46,742 nucleotides of DNA. Origin: Aliishimia sp963922415 (GTDB lineage: Bacteria > Pseudomonadota > Alphaproteobacteria > Rhodobacterales > Rhodobacteraceae). Below the pieces are notes generated by a model. The model was not told where the DNA came from and ran no database searches. It saw only the letters and a program-made list of their open reading frames with translations. The translations under genes were made by a program, and so were the position numbers. Numbering within the stretch: the first letter of the stretch is position 1; each line of letters starts with the position of its first letter. Positions 36,005-43,564 of the stretch are shown here, piece after piece. The stretch is from contig CAWUIP010000013.1 in assembly GCA_963922415.1 (NCBI GenBank), forward strand, positions 1 through 46,742, in the 5' to 3' direction.

Positions 36005-38179
36005 ATGAGCAAGACAGACTTTTTGAATGCCGACTTTCCCGATGCGCAAAGCTTGGAAGAGTTCGATCCGCAAAGCCCTTCCCGCTTTTGGAACCGGGAA
36101 CTGAGTTGGCTTGGCTTCAATTGGCGCGTTTTGGAAGAGGCGGAAAACCCGCGTGTGCCCCTTTTGGAGCGGCTGCGCTTTTTGTCGATCTCGGCCAACA
36201 ATCTAGATGAGTTTTATACTGTGCGCGTCGCTGGCCTGCGCGAGCTGGCCCATGCAGGCAATACGACACCGGCGGCCGACGGTCTCTCCCCCGCAGAGCA
36301 ATTGACACTGATCAATGAAGACGCGCGGCGCTTGTCGGACCGGCAACAGACCACGCTCACTGCGATTTTGGCGGAAATGGAAGAGACCGGGATCTCGGTG
36401 CTGACCGCTGAGAACCTTACAGCGGAAGACGCCGCGTTTTTGGAAGACGTCTTCCTGTCGCAAGTCTTTCCGGTCCTGTCACCGCTGGCGATTGACCCGG
36501 CGCACCCCTTTCCGTTTATCCCGAACACAGGGTTTTGCCTTGCACTCGAATTGCAGCGCAAGCGCGATAAGCGCTCCTTGGAGGCGTTGCTGCCGATCCC
36601 TGGCAAAATCGACCGATTTGTCAAATTGCCGAGTGTGGATGGCCAGGACCGGTTTTTGACGCTGGAAGACCTGCTGCTGACAAAGATCGACCGGCTCTTT
36701 CCCGGGTACCGCCTGAAGTCTCATTTCTCGTTCCGCGTCCTGCGCGACAGCGATCTGGAGGTCGAAGAAGAGGCCGAAGACCTGGTCCGTGAATTCGAGG
36801 TCGCGCTGAAGCGGCGACGCCGTGGTGAAGTGGTGCATCTGACTTTGTCGGCTGGAGCGCCGGTCGCGTTGCGAGACAAAGTGATGCAGGAACTCGGCGC
36901 AGGCGATGAGGAGCTTTCAGAACTCGAAGGTATGCTTGGTCTGGCGGATTTGGGCGAACTGGTATTGGACAGCCGCCCAGATCATTTGTGGCCGTCCTTT
37001 ACGCCGCGTGTCCCCGAGCGCGTAAGCGACTTTGATGGCGACATGTTCTCGGCTATACGGCAAAAAGATATGCTGCTGCACCACCCGTACGAAACTTTCG
37101 ATATGGTGGTGCGGTTCTTGCAACAAGCCGCACGCGATCCGGATGTGGTGGCGATCAAGCAGACGCTTTACCGCACGTCCAAAAACTCGCCTATTGTCGA
37201 GGCGCTGTGTGAAGCGGCTGAAGACGGGAAGTCGGTAACGGCACTGGTAGAACTCAAGGCGCGGTTTGATGAGGCCGCCAATATTCGTCAGTCGCGCCGG
37301 TTGGAACGCGCCGGCGCACATGTTGTCTATGGTTTCATGGACCTAAAGACTCACGCCAAAATCTCGACCGTGGTGCGCCGCGAGGGCGACAAGCTGGTCA
37401 CCTATACGCATTACGGCACAGGGAACTATCATCCAATTACGGCGCGGATTTATACGGACTTGAGCCTTTTTACATGCGATGCGCGCCTGGGCCGGGATGC
37501 CACGAAGATATTCAATTTCTTGTCAGGCTACGCACAGCCCGACAGCCTGGAAAACTTGGCGATTTCGCCAACAACTCTGAAACCGCGTCTCTTGGAATTG
37601 ATCGCCGCAGAGGCGGAGCATGCGCGCAACGGCAAGCCTGCGCAAATTTGGGCAAAGATGAACTCGCTCATCGAGCCCGAAGTGATCGACGCGCTTTATG
37701 CAGCGAGCCAAGCGGGCGTGAAAATCAGCCTGGTCATTCGTGGGATTTGCGGGCTGCGCCCCGGGATCAAGGGGCTGAGTGAGAACATCCGGGTGAAGTC
37801 CATCGTGGGGCGCTTTTTGGAACATTCTCGGATCGTGTGTTTTGGCAATGGCAAGGGTCTTCCGCATAAGTCAGCGCGGGTCTTTATTTCGTCGGCGGAT
37901 TGGATGGGGCGCAACCTCAACCGGCGGGTTGAGACTTTGGTCGAGATTGAGAACGACACTGTTAAAGCGCAGATTGTCAGCCAGGTTATGGCGGCCAATT
38001 TGGCAGACGTTGCGCAAAGCTGGATCATGGCGCCGGACGGGCGGTTTTCGCGCCCGGAGATTGCCGAAGGTACGTTTGCGTTTAGCTGCCACCGGTTTTT
38101 TATGGAAAACCCTTCGCTTTCGGGACGGGGCACCGCTGGTGCGGCCGACGTGCCAAAGCTGACGCATACCGAAGATTGA
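36005..38179 (+). CDS. ppk1: polyphosphate kinase 1
   Basis: A 724-residue enzyme that reversibly makes long-chain polyphosphate from ATP. The N domain begins SPSRFWNRELSWLGFNWRVLEEA and has LSISANNLDEFYTVRVAGL. The catalytic core contains DLKTHAKIS, with the His equivalent to the phosphorylated His435 of E. coli, YTHYGTGNYHPITARIYTDLSLF, and RFLEHSRIVCFG with the second essential His. Length fits the family. I start at ATG 36005; an open extension to 35933 is not similar to the family. It is followed by a repeat-type hairpin, a lipoprotein gene and ppx on the same strand. Confidence 0.96.
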   Translation: MSKTDFLNADFPDAQSLEEFDPQSPSRFWNRELSWLGFNWRVLEEAENPRVPLLERLRFLSISANNLDEFYTVRVAGLRELAHAGNTTPAADGLSPAEQLTLINEDARRLSDRQQTTLTAILAEMEETGISVLTAENLTAEDAAFLEDVFLSQVFPVLSPLAIDPAHPFPFIPNTGFCLALELQRKRDKRSLEALLPIPGKIDRFVKLPSVDGQDRFLTLEDLLLTKIDRLFPGYRLKSHFSFRVLRDSDLEVEEEAEDLVREFEVALKRRRRGEVVHLTLSAGAPVALRDKVMQELGAGDEELSELEGMLGLADLGELVLDSRPDHLWPSFTPRVPERVSDFDGDMFSAIRQKDMLLHHPYETFDMVVRFLQQAARDPDVVAIKQTLYRTSKNSPIVEALCEAAEDGKSVTALVELKARFDEAANIRQSRRLERAGAHVVYGFMDLKTHAKISTVVRREGDKLVTYTHYGTGNYHPITARIYTDLSLFTCDARLGRDATKIFNFLSGYAQPDSLENLAISPTTLKPRLLELIAAEAEHARNGKPAQIWAKMNSLIEPEVIDALYAASQAGVKISLVIRGICGLRPGIKGLSENIRVKSIVGRFLEHSRIVCFGNGKGLPHKSARVFISSADWMGRNLNRRVETLVEIENDTVKAQIVSQVMAANLADVAQSWIMAPDGRFSRPEIAEGTFAFSCHRFFMENPSLSGRGTAGAADVPKLTHTED

Positions 38180-38189
38180 GGCAGGCGCC

Positions 38190-38213
38190 AGGGTGCGGGC
38201 GGGGCCGCACCTT
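38190..38213. terminator. hairpin after ppk1 (repeat copy 2)
   Basis: Arms AGGGTGCGG and CCGCACCTT pair over 9 positions with one G-T wobble and a 6-nt loop (GCGGGG), followed by ACG. It lies 10 nt after the ppk1 stop and is nearly the same as the hairpin after scpA (31302-31325). Confidence 0.55.
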
Positions 38214-38290
38214 ACGAACGTTGGGATCTTCTTAAGCCTTTTGAGCTATCCAAGCCTCGGGTGAAATGTGTCGGGTTTGGGGTGTTTATC

Positions 38291-38626
38291 ATGCGTTTAG
38301 GCGTATTTTTTCTGGCTATGTTGACTGTTATGGGGTGTTCGCAAACGACCGCTCCCATCACATCACCGTATATGAACGAGAGGTTGCAGTTCCAAGCGGA
38401 AGTGCTCAATCGGCCGCTTGATGTCGAATTCAAGCTCTTCATCAATGGCAATCCGGTCGTCCAAGCCGTATCTGAGCCGACGACGCGGTCGCGCATCGCT
38501 TTCGAGGGCTTATGGCGTGGCCAAAAAGTGTTCGTCGACTTGCGTCGCGACATCAACGTTCTCACGACCAGCAACGAGATCGATATCTATATCAGCGGGA
38601 ATCTCGTCGAAACACTGCGCCTTTAA
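38291..38626 (+). CDS. small lipoprotein between ppk1 and ppx
   Basis: A 111-residue protein with a lipoprotein signal (LGVFFLAMLTVMGC; Cys near residue 16). The mature part is beta-rich: VEFKLFINGNPVV, RIAFEGLWRGQKVFVDLRR, and a terminal EIDIYISGNLVETLRL. No family is recognised. The ATG at 38291 has GGGGTG upstream; an open frame to GTG 38261 adds a non-signal segment. Placement inside the ppk1-ppx pair may be chance. Confidence 0.72.
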   Translation: MRLGVFFLAMLTVMGCSQTTAPITSPYMNERLQFQAEVLNRPLDVEFKLFINGNPVVQAVSEPTTRSRIAFEGLWRGQKVFVDLRRDINVLTTSNEIDIYISGNLVETLRL

Positions 38627-38730
38627 GGCGTGCGCTTGGCTTAACTCTTTGTCCTAAAGCGCTTTTCGCCCCATTGACCGGCGTAGTCGTCTTGCGCCAT
38701 GGTGCGAGCAGCGCGGGGGGATGTGCGGCG

Positions 38731-40305
38731 ATGAATGTGCAGGGCAATAACCCGGTAGAGGAGTGGGGTCCATTTGGGCGACCGCTCTTTGAAGATCCAG
38801 AAGCACGCGCCTTGTCGCGCGTGGGGGTGGTGGATGTCGGATCGAACTCCGTCCGTCTGGTTGTTTTTGACGGTGCAGCCCGTAGCCCGGCATATTTCTA
38901 TAACGAAAAGATCATGTGCGGCCTTGGCGCGGGTCTTAGCCAGACCGGGCGTTTAAATCCGGAAGGGCGTGTTCGTGCGTTAGCCGCTTTGAAACGCTTC
39001 AAGAGCCTCGCAGAAGGTATGGGGATCCCGCCATTAACGGTCGTCGCGACCGCAGCCATGCGCGAAGCCAGCGATGGGCCTGCGTTCCGTGCGGAAGTTG
39101 CCCGCGAGACTGGACTGGATATCTGGATCATCGATGGTGAAGAAGAGGCACGTTTATCGGCTCAAGGGGTGCTATTGGGCTGGCCGGGCTCTTATGGCTT
39201 AGTCTGCGATATCGGTGGGTCCTCCATGGAGTTGGCTGAGATTTCTCAGGGCCGGGTGGGGCGGCGCCTCAGTCTCTCTCTTGGTCCGTTGAAGTTGCGG
39301 GATCTGCCGAAAGGGCGAAAACATCGCCACGCGCATATTCGCCACGCGGTGGAAAACGCGCGGATGCAACTGGGTGAGCAGCGGGACCGCCTGTTCTTGG
39401 TGGGGGGATCGTGGCGGGCGATCGCAAAGATCGATATGGTCCGGCGCGATTATCCGCTCCAGGTCCTTCACGAATACCGCATGCGCGCGTCGGATGTACG
39501 CGCTACGGCCGATTTCATTGCCGCGCAGGACTTTGAAGGCTTGCGCCAGATGGCAGATGTGTCGAGCGCGCGCATGGAGCTGGTGCCCTATGCCGCCGAG
39601 GTGTTGCGTCGCGTCGTCAGGGTTTTTGCCCCCAAGGATATCGCGATCTCGTCATACGGCATTCGAGAAGGCATGCTCTACGAACAAATGCCGCAAAAGC
39701 TGCGTGATCGTGACCCGCTGATAGAAGCCTGTCGTTTTGCGGAGGCGAAAGACGCGCGCCTTCCTGGGTTTGGCAAACAGCTTTATCACCTTTTGCGGCC
39801 CCTGTTTCGCTCTGTCCCGGCCGCGCGTCATCGGATCATCAAGGCCGCCTGTCTGCTGCATGATGTCAGTTGGCGGGCGCATCCAGACTACCGGGCCGAA
39901 GTCTGTTTCGACAATGCAACGCGCGCAAATCTGGGCGGTCTAAAGCATGGCGAGCGGATCTATCTGGGGCTTGCGCTGCTGCACCGGTACTCGAACAAGC
40001 GCGAAGGCACGCGGTTTGAGCACCTTTACGACCTCATATCACCGGATCTTCAGCAAGAAGCCGAGGTTTTGGGGAAGGCCATGCGGTTTGGCGCAATGCT
40101 GTGGATGCAATCTCCTGCGGATCTCATGGCGTTCCAGTGGCAACCCAAAAAGCGGATTTTGGAGCTTAAACTAAGCCCCGCAGCGGCGCCACTTTATGGT
40201 GAAGTGGCCGCAGCGCGCCTTGCGTCTTTGGCGACGGCAATGGATGCGAGCCTTGTCGTGCGGCAAGCAGGTGGGCGCGTCTTGGAGACACGTGATCGCG
40301 GCTGA
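38731..40305 (+). CDS. ppx: exopolyphosphatase (Ppx/GppA family)
   Basis: A 524-residue ASKHA-fold phosphatase that trims polyphosphate to phosphate, or pppGpp to ppGpp in GppA members. The phosphate-1 motif is VGVVDVGSNSVRLVVFD near residue 32; VVATAAMREASDG follows, and the phosphate-2 motif is LVCDIGGSSMELAEI. The C-terminal part has a helical HD-like region (ACLLHDVSWRAHP). Ppx versus GppA cannot be separated by sequence alone, but its place beside ppk1 favours Ppx. The start at ATG 38731 has a GGGGGG stretch upstream. The coding end overlaps a terminator hairpin. Confidence 0.92.
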   Translation: MNVQGNNPVEEWGPFGRPLFEDPEARALSRVGVVDVGSNSVRLVVFDGAARSPAYFYNEKIMCGLGAGLSQTGRLNPEGRVRALAALKRFKSLAEGMGIPPLTVVATAAMREASDGPAFRAEVARETGLDIWIIDGEEEARLSAQGVLLGWPGSYGLVCDIGGSSMELAEISQGRVGRRLSLSLGPLKLRDLPKGRKHRHAHIRHAVENARMQLGEQRDRLFLVGGSWRAIAKIDMVRRDYPLQVLHEYRMRASDVRATADFIAAQDFEGLRQMADVSSARMELVPYAAEVLRRVVRVFAPKDIAISSYGIREGMLYEQMPQKLRDRDPLIEACRFAEAKDARLPGFGKQLYHLLRPLFRSVPAARHRIIKAACLLHDVSWRAHPDYRAEVCFDNATRANLGGLKHGERIYLGLALLHRYSNKREGTRFEHLYDLISPDLQQEAEVLGKAMRFGAMLWMQSPADLMAFQWQPKKRILELKLSPAAAPLYGEVAAARLASLATAMDASLVVRQAGGRVLETRDRG

Positions 40306-40317
40306 GCGATCTTTTTT
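40294..40317 (+). terminator. Rho-independent terminator overlapping the ppx stop codon
   Basis: Arms GATCGC (40294-40299) and GCGATC (40306-40311) enclose a 6-nt loop containing the ppx TGA, and are followed directly by six T (40312-40317). This is the clearest intrinsic terminator in the window. Confidence 0.82.
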
Positions 40318-40322
40318 CGACC

Positions 40323-41081
40323 ATGCTCAGTTACCAACACAGTTACCATGCGGGCAATCTGGCTGACATGCACAAGCACGGCGCCTTGGCCTGGACGCTG
40401 GCCTATCTCACCCGCAAGGAGAAACCACTCAGTTACATCGAGACCCATGCAGGGCGCGGTATCTATGATCTAACGGGGCCGGAAGCGACCAAAACGGGCG
40501 AAGCAGCGCAGGGGATTGGCGCACATGCCAGTTGGTTCCCAGCAGACCATCCACTGACGCTGGCGCGCAACGCCACCGCACCACTCTATCCCGGATCGCC
40601 CGCGATCGCACTGCATTTGTTGCGTGCTTCCGACACGGTGCACCTTGCGGAGTTGCACCGCGGCGAGCATGCAGCGCTGAGCGCCTGGGCAGGACGCCGG
40701 GCCAAGGTTTACAAACAAGACGGCTTCGCGCTGGCGCATGCGCTTTGCCCGCCTACGCCGCGACGGGGGTTACTGTTGATAGATCCACCCTATGAACTGC
40801 GGAGCGACTATAGCGACATTCCCCGCCATATCGCAAAGCTGCACCGCGCGTGGAACGTGGGGACCGTGCTGCTGTGGTATCCCATTCTTGCAAATCCAGC
40901 ACATAAAGAGATGTGCAGTGCCCTTCTGACACTTTCGGAAGACAGCTTTTGCCACGAGGTACGCTTTCCACCAGCCCGTCCTGGGCACGGGATGGTTGGT
41001 TCCGGCCTCTATGTGCTTCGCCCGCCCTATGGCTTGCGCGACGAACTCGCGCGTCTGGCTGGGTGCTTTGCCACGTTGTAG
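40323..41081 (+). CDS. rlmJ: 23S rRNA (adenine(2030)-N6)-methyltransferase RlmJ
   Basis: A 252-residue SAM-dependent methyltransferase that N6-methylates A2030 of 23S rRNA. The N terminus LSYQHSYHAGNLADMHKH is diagnostic of the family, YIETHAGRGIYDL forms the SAM motif I, and LLLIDPPYE is the N6-adenine active-site motif (N/D-P-P-Y). Length is near the family norm (about 280). The ATG lies only 6 nt after the ppx terminator T-run and has no clear Shine-Dalgarno sequence, so expression may depend on readthrough or a leaderless start inside the terminator region. Confidence 0.93.
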   Translation: MLSYQHSYHAGNLADMHKHGALAWTLAYLTRKEKPLSYIETHAGRGIYDLTGPEATKTGEAAQGIGAHASWFPADHPLTLARNATAPLYPGSPAIALHLLRASDTVHLAELHRGEHAALSAWAGRRAKVYKQDGFALAHALCPPTPRRGLLLIDPPYELRSDYSDIPRHIAKLHRAWNVGTVLLWYPILANPAHKEMCSALLTLSEDSFCHEVRFPPARPGHGMVGSGLYVLRPPYGLRDELARLAGCFATL

Positions 41082-41155
41082 CCGCCCAGCATCCGGTCTC
41101 GCTTTTGATGAAAGGCCAAAATAACTGGACTTTGCGGCTCGGTACGGTCAGGCTG

Positions 41156-41173
41156 TCCACAGCCAATTGTGGA
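41156..41173. promoter_or_regulatory. short inverted repeat TCCACA/TGTGGA
   Basis: Perfect 6-bp arms with a 6-nt loop, ending 23 nt before the start of the small periplasmic protein gene. Each arm resembles a DnaA-box core, but no consensus box is complete. Confidence 0.25.
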
Positions 41174-41196
41174 TCAATTCAAGCGAGAGACAAGAT

Positions 41197-41475
41197 ATGC
41201 GTATAGCGACGATCGTACAGGCAGCTGCAACTTGCCTTGTATTTGGCGCCAGCGGCCTTGCCGCAGAGACCAAGATTTACCCGTACCACGCGGCTGAGAA
41301 CTTCTGCCCGTCGGGCTTGCAGCCGGTCACGATGGACGGAAAGATTTGTTGTGGTAAGCCAAACCAGTCGATGAGTTATCAGGCCATGATGCGCCACGGT
41401 GCGGCAAAGCGGCATGTGGGTCAAATGTCTCGACCCAAACCTAATTGTGCTCTGGGCACCAAGGGCTGTTCCTAG
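41197..41475 (+). CDS. small cysteine-containing periplasmic protein
   Basis: A 92-residue protein with a signal peptide (residues 1 to about 23, IVQAAATCLVFGASGLAAE). The mature part starts TKIYPYHAAENFCPSGLQPV and has five cysteines after the signal (FCPSG, ICCG, NCALG, GCS), with a C-terminal half of positive charge (GAAKRHVGQMSRPKPN). A disulfide-stabilised secreted protein is likely; no family was recognised. GAGAGA lies upstream of the ATG at 41197. It is separated from the cold shock gene by a bidirectional hairpin. Confidence 0.7.
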   Translation: MRIATIVQAAATCLVFGASGLAAETKIYPYHAAENFCPSGLQPVTMDGKICCGKPNQSMSYQAMMRHGAAKRHVGQMSRPKPNCALGTKGCS

Positions 41476-41499
41476 AAAACGGCCTGCCGCACCCAGTGA

Positions 41500-41526
41500 C
41501 AGCGCGTTTCTTTTCAAACCGCGCTG
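41500..41526. terminator. bidirectional hairpin between convergent genes
   Basis: Arms CAGCGCG (41500-41506) and CGCGCTG (41520-41526) pair perfectly over 7 bp. The inner TTT/AAA can extend the stem past one unpaired C. It lies 24 nt after the small secreted protein stop and 11 nt before the cold shock gene stop. Confidence 0.5.
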
Positions 41527-41537
41527 AGCTGTTGTGG

Positions 41538-41744
41538 CTATAGCGCCTTTAAATCCGTCGCCATTGTTCGACCGTCGCGTCCCTCGGACATCTCGAAGCT
41601 GACCTTTTGATCGTCTGCGAGACCGGTCAGGCCGGACCGCTCGACGGCTGATATGTGAACAAAGACGTCCTTGCCGCCGCCCTCGGGTGCAATGAAGCCA
41701 TATCCTTTTGTGGTGTTAAACCACTTCACGGTGCCATTTGGCAT
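41538..41744 (-). CDS. cold shock domain protein
   Basis: A 68-residue single cold-shock domain that binds single-stranded RNA or DNA and melts secondary structure. It has RNP1 KGYGFI and RNP2 DVFVHIS, with the N-terminal PNGTVKWFNTTKG typical of CspA-like proteins. The ATG at 41744 has AAGGAG about 11 nt upstream, which decides the start over an open frame to 41837. The long intergenic leader contains two repeated dyads (41772-41786 and 41825-41839) and is likely to fold, as csp leaders often do. Confidence 0.95.
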   Translation of the reverse strand: MPNGTVKWFNTTKGYGFIAPEGGGKDVFVHISAVERSGLTGLADDQKVSFEMSEGRDGRTMATDLKAL

Positions 41745-41771
41745 CTGATCCGTGCTCCTTGAACTAGGTCT

Positions 41772-41839
41772 TGTAGTGCTGCACGTCGTACAGCGAAGTT
41801 TGCCGTTGGCCGCACGCCGCACGCTGTAGTGCAGCACGT
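41772..41839. promoter_or_regulatory. two copies of a 15-bp dyad between the csp and arsC-like genes
   Basis: TGTAGTGCTGCACGT (41772-41786) and TGTAGTGCAGCACGT (41825-41839) are identical except for the central base, and each contains the palindrome GTGC-W-GCAC. Their centres are 53 bp apart, close to five helical turns. TACAGCG and CGCTGTA between them add a further inverted pair, so the region can also fold as an RNA hairpin. Operator function is inferred. Confidence 0.55.
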
Positions 41840-41934
41840 TGCCATAGGTGTTAAGATTGTGCGGATGCTGGCGAATTCAAGGATTTATCGCCTGAGCCCC
41901 GGTATGCAATGGTGCGCAAAAAAGGGTGAAAAAT

Positions 41935-42255
41935 ATGAAGATTTACGGAATTCAAAGCTGCGATACGTGCCGAAAAGCACGAAAAGCGCTTCCTGAGGCG
42001 CGTTTTGTGGACATTCGCGCAGAACCAATGCCAGCAGAGCTTTTGAGCCAGGCGCTTGAAACTTTCGGTGACAAAGTTTTGAACACCCGATCGACCACGT
42101 GGAGGGGCTTGGACGACGAAACGCGCAGAATGGGCGCGCTTGACTTGCTGCGCGCCCATCCGACTTTGATGAAGCGTCCCCTGATCGCAACGCAGGACGG
42201 GTCTTTAACTCTGGGTTGGGATGCGAAAACCCAAGCCGCCCTAGGCGTTGCTTAG
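41935..42255 (+). CDS. ArsC/Spx/YffB family thioredoxin-fold protein
   Basis: A 106-residue protein. The N-terminal KIYGIQSCDTCRKARKAL has the family C-D-T-x-R/K-K-A motif with an added CxxC (Cys9 and Cys12). RSTTWRGLDDET and PTLMKRPLI (RP motif for binding the oxyanion or substrate) follow at the usual places. It is closer to YffB/Spx-like proteins than to classic arsenate reductases; redox or glutathione-dependent chemistry is plausible. The ATG at 41935 has AAGGGTGA upstream and is preferred to a GTG at 41926. The TAG stop shares 3 bases with the DoxX stop on the other strand. Confidence 0.85.
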   Translation: MKIYGIQSCDTCRKARKALPEARFVDIRAEPMPAELLSQALETFGDKVLNTRSTTWRGLDDETRRMGALDLLRAHPTLMKRPLIATQDGSLTLGWDAKTQAALGVA

Positions 42256-42791
42256 GCTGGCTGTTCCCGACCACGCAGAACCGTGCGCGCCAGTTGGTCA
42301 ACGGACAGCGGGCCAGCGCCTTTGACGACCAAGACAAGCAGAAGGAAGACCCACAAGGTCCGCTGATCGATAAGTTCCGGTGCATTGTTCAGCCAGCTGC
42401 CCAGCGTCGCACCGTGGCCGGTCACATCGACAAGCGTTTGCACTATCACGAAGCCGACCATGGCCAAAGCCGCAAGGCGGGTGAACGCGCCCAGGACAAT
42501 CAATACTGGCAGCACATATTCCGCCACCGTTCCGGCGAAAATGATGATCCGTTGAATGAAGGTCAGTTGCGTGACATCCCATAAAACCGCCTCTGCCGCT
42601 TTGGGGAAAATCTGCCCGAAGGCGCCTGCCGACGGCGAAAAGATCGAGCCCTCGATCTTCGTGCCTGCGGAATTCAGGAAGTAGTAAAAGAAGACCAGCA
42701 AGAAGACGACCCTGGCCAGAGTCGGCAAAAGCCAGTCTGCGCGGTCAATTGGACCGACAATTGCGTCATAAATCGAGGTGAGGGTGCGCAT
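42252..42791 (-). CDS. DoxX family membrane protein (bufD-like)
   Basis: A 179-residue protein with four predicted membrane helices. The DoxX signature is spread over LLPTLARVVFLLVFFYYFLNSAGTK in helix 1 and FAGTVAEYVLPVLIVLGAFTRLAALAMVGF in helices 2-3. It is the last gene of the minus-strand buf operon: AAAGGAG lies before the ATG at 42791 and only 13 nt separate it from the partner gene. DoxX proteins are often found in bufferin loci, where they might supply quinone-linked electrons or help export (inference). Convergent with the ArsC-like gene. Confidence 0.85.
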   Translation of the reverse strand: MRTLTSIYDAIVGPIDRADWLLPTLARVVFLLVFFYYFLNSAGTKIEGSIFSPSAGAFGQIFPKAAEAVLWDVTQLTFIQRIIIFAGTVAEYVLPVLIVLGAFTRLAALAMVGFVIVQTLVDVTGHGATLGSWLNNAPELIDQRTLWVFLLLVLVVKGAGPLSVDQLARTVLRGREQPA

Positions 42792-42804
42792 TGCGGGTCT
42801 CCTT

Positions 42805-43557
42805 TCAAGGCGTCAATCGCGTGAGGACGTGCTGTGACAATAGCAGTCCCAGAAGTGGGGTCAGATCAAAGGCAGCATCTTCCGCCTCTGCTGCGGCGAC
42901 AGCATGGCCGATTGTTTGACCGGACATGGCGGCGGCGCAAAAGGCAGCATCTGCCGGGGACAGCGCGTGTCGCTGTGGATCAAATTCGGGGCGCGCCACT
43001 AGGACGGATTGTGCGACCGCTTGTGGCTTTGGTGCGTCGTCTTCGGTGTTGAAGCGCCAAATATCATAAAGCGGCCAAGAGCTTACAATCAGTTGTGTCG
43101 CGGGCGCGAACGCAAGCCGCGCGTTTGGAATGTCTGCAGGCGGAAGGCTTGCCAGTTTTGCAGGGTCCAGCGGTGCGGCGTCTGCCGCGTGATAGCTGCG
43201 ACGCAATGCGAGCTCCAGCCGCGCAACATCCGCGAGATAGCCGATATGCTGCAGTGGCGCGAACGCTTCAAGAAAGTGCGGCATCTCTGCGCCGTAATGC
43301 ATCATCAAGGGCGAGCTTGGCGGATGTGCGCGCAGGAACAGGCCAGCCAACTGGTCGAAGTTTCCCGCGCCAAGAAGCTTTTGCAGAACCGGAAACCCGG
43401 TGCGCAGTGCTTCGGTCAAGGATACCGCGACATTGTTGCGGTAGACCGAAAACCTGCGACCCGCGGGCGCGCCGTGACCGTCCAAAAGGCCAGGGGGCAC
43501 CGGGCGCACGGCATCCAAAAGTGCTGCGCGAAAGTGGGTTTGGTCCGTTTCAGTCAT
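42805..43557 (-). CDS. bufC: bufferin partner protein, DUF2063 (HvfC/BufC family)
   Basis: About 250 residues. The N-terminal half is DUF2063: FRAALLDAVRP at the start, then RRFSVYRNNV, TGFPVLQKLLGAGNFDQLAGLFLRAHPPSSPLMMHYGAEMPHFLEAF. The C-terminal half is a separate domain thought to recognise the precursor. BufC binds the MNIO enzyme and the bufferin precursor in characterised systems. The ATG at 43557 starts 7 nt after the bufB stop; an in-frame GTG at 43602 would overlap bufB by 38 nt. Followed by the DoxX gene at 13 nt. Confidence 0.85.
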   Translation of the reverse strand: MTETDQTHFRAALLDAVRPVPPGLLDGHGAPAGRRFSVYRNNVAVSLTEALRTGFPVLQKLLGAGNFDQLAGLFLRAHPPSSPLMMHYGAEMPHFLEAFAPLQHIGYLADVARLELALRRSYHAADAAPLDPAKLASLPPADIPNARLAFAPATQLIVSSWPLYDIWRFNTEDDAPKPQAVAQSVLVARPEFDPQRHALSPADAAFCAAAMSGQTIGHAVAAAEAEDAAFDLTPLLGLLLSQHVLTRLTP

Positions 43558-43564
43558 TTTGTGA

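Noticed and set aside
41935..42255. True arsenate reductase with an arsenic resistance locus
   Set aside because: No arsR, arsB or acr3 nearby, and the motif fits YffB/Spx-like proteins better.
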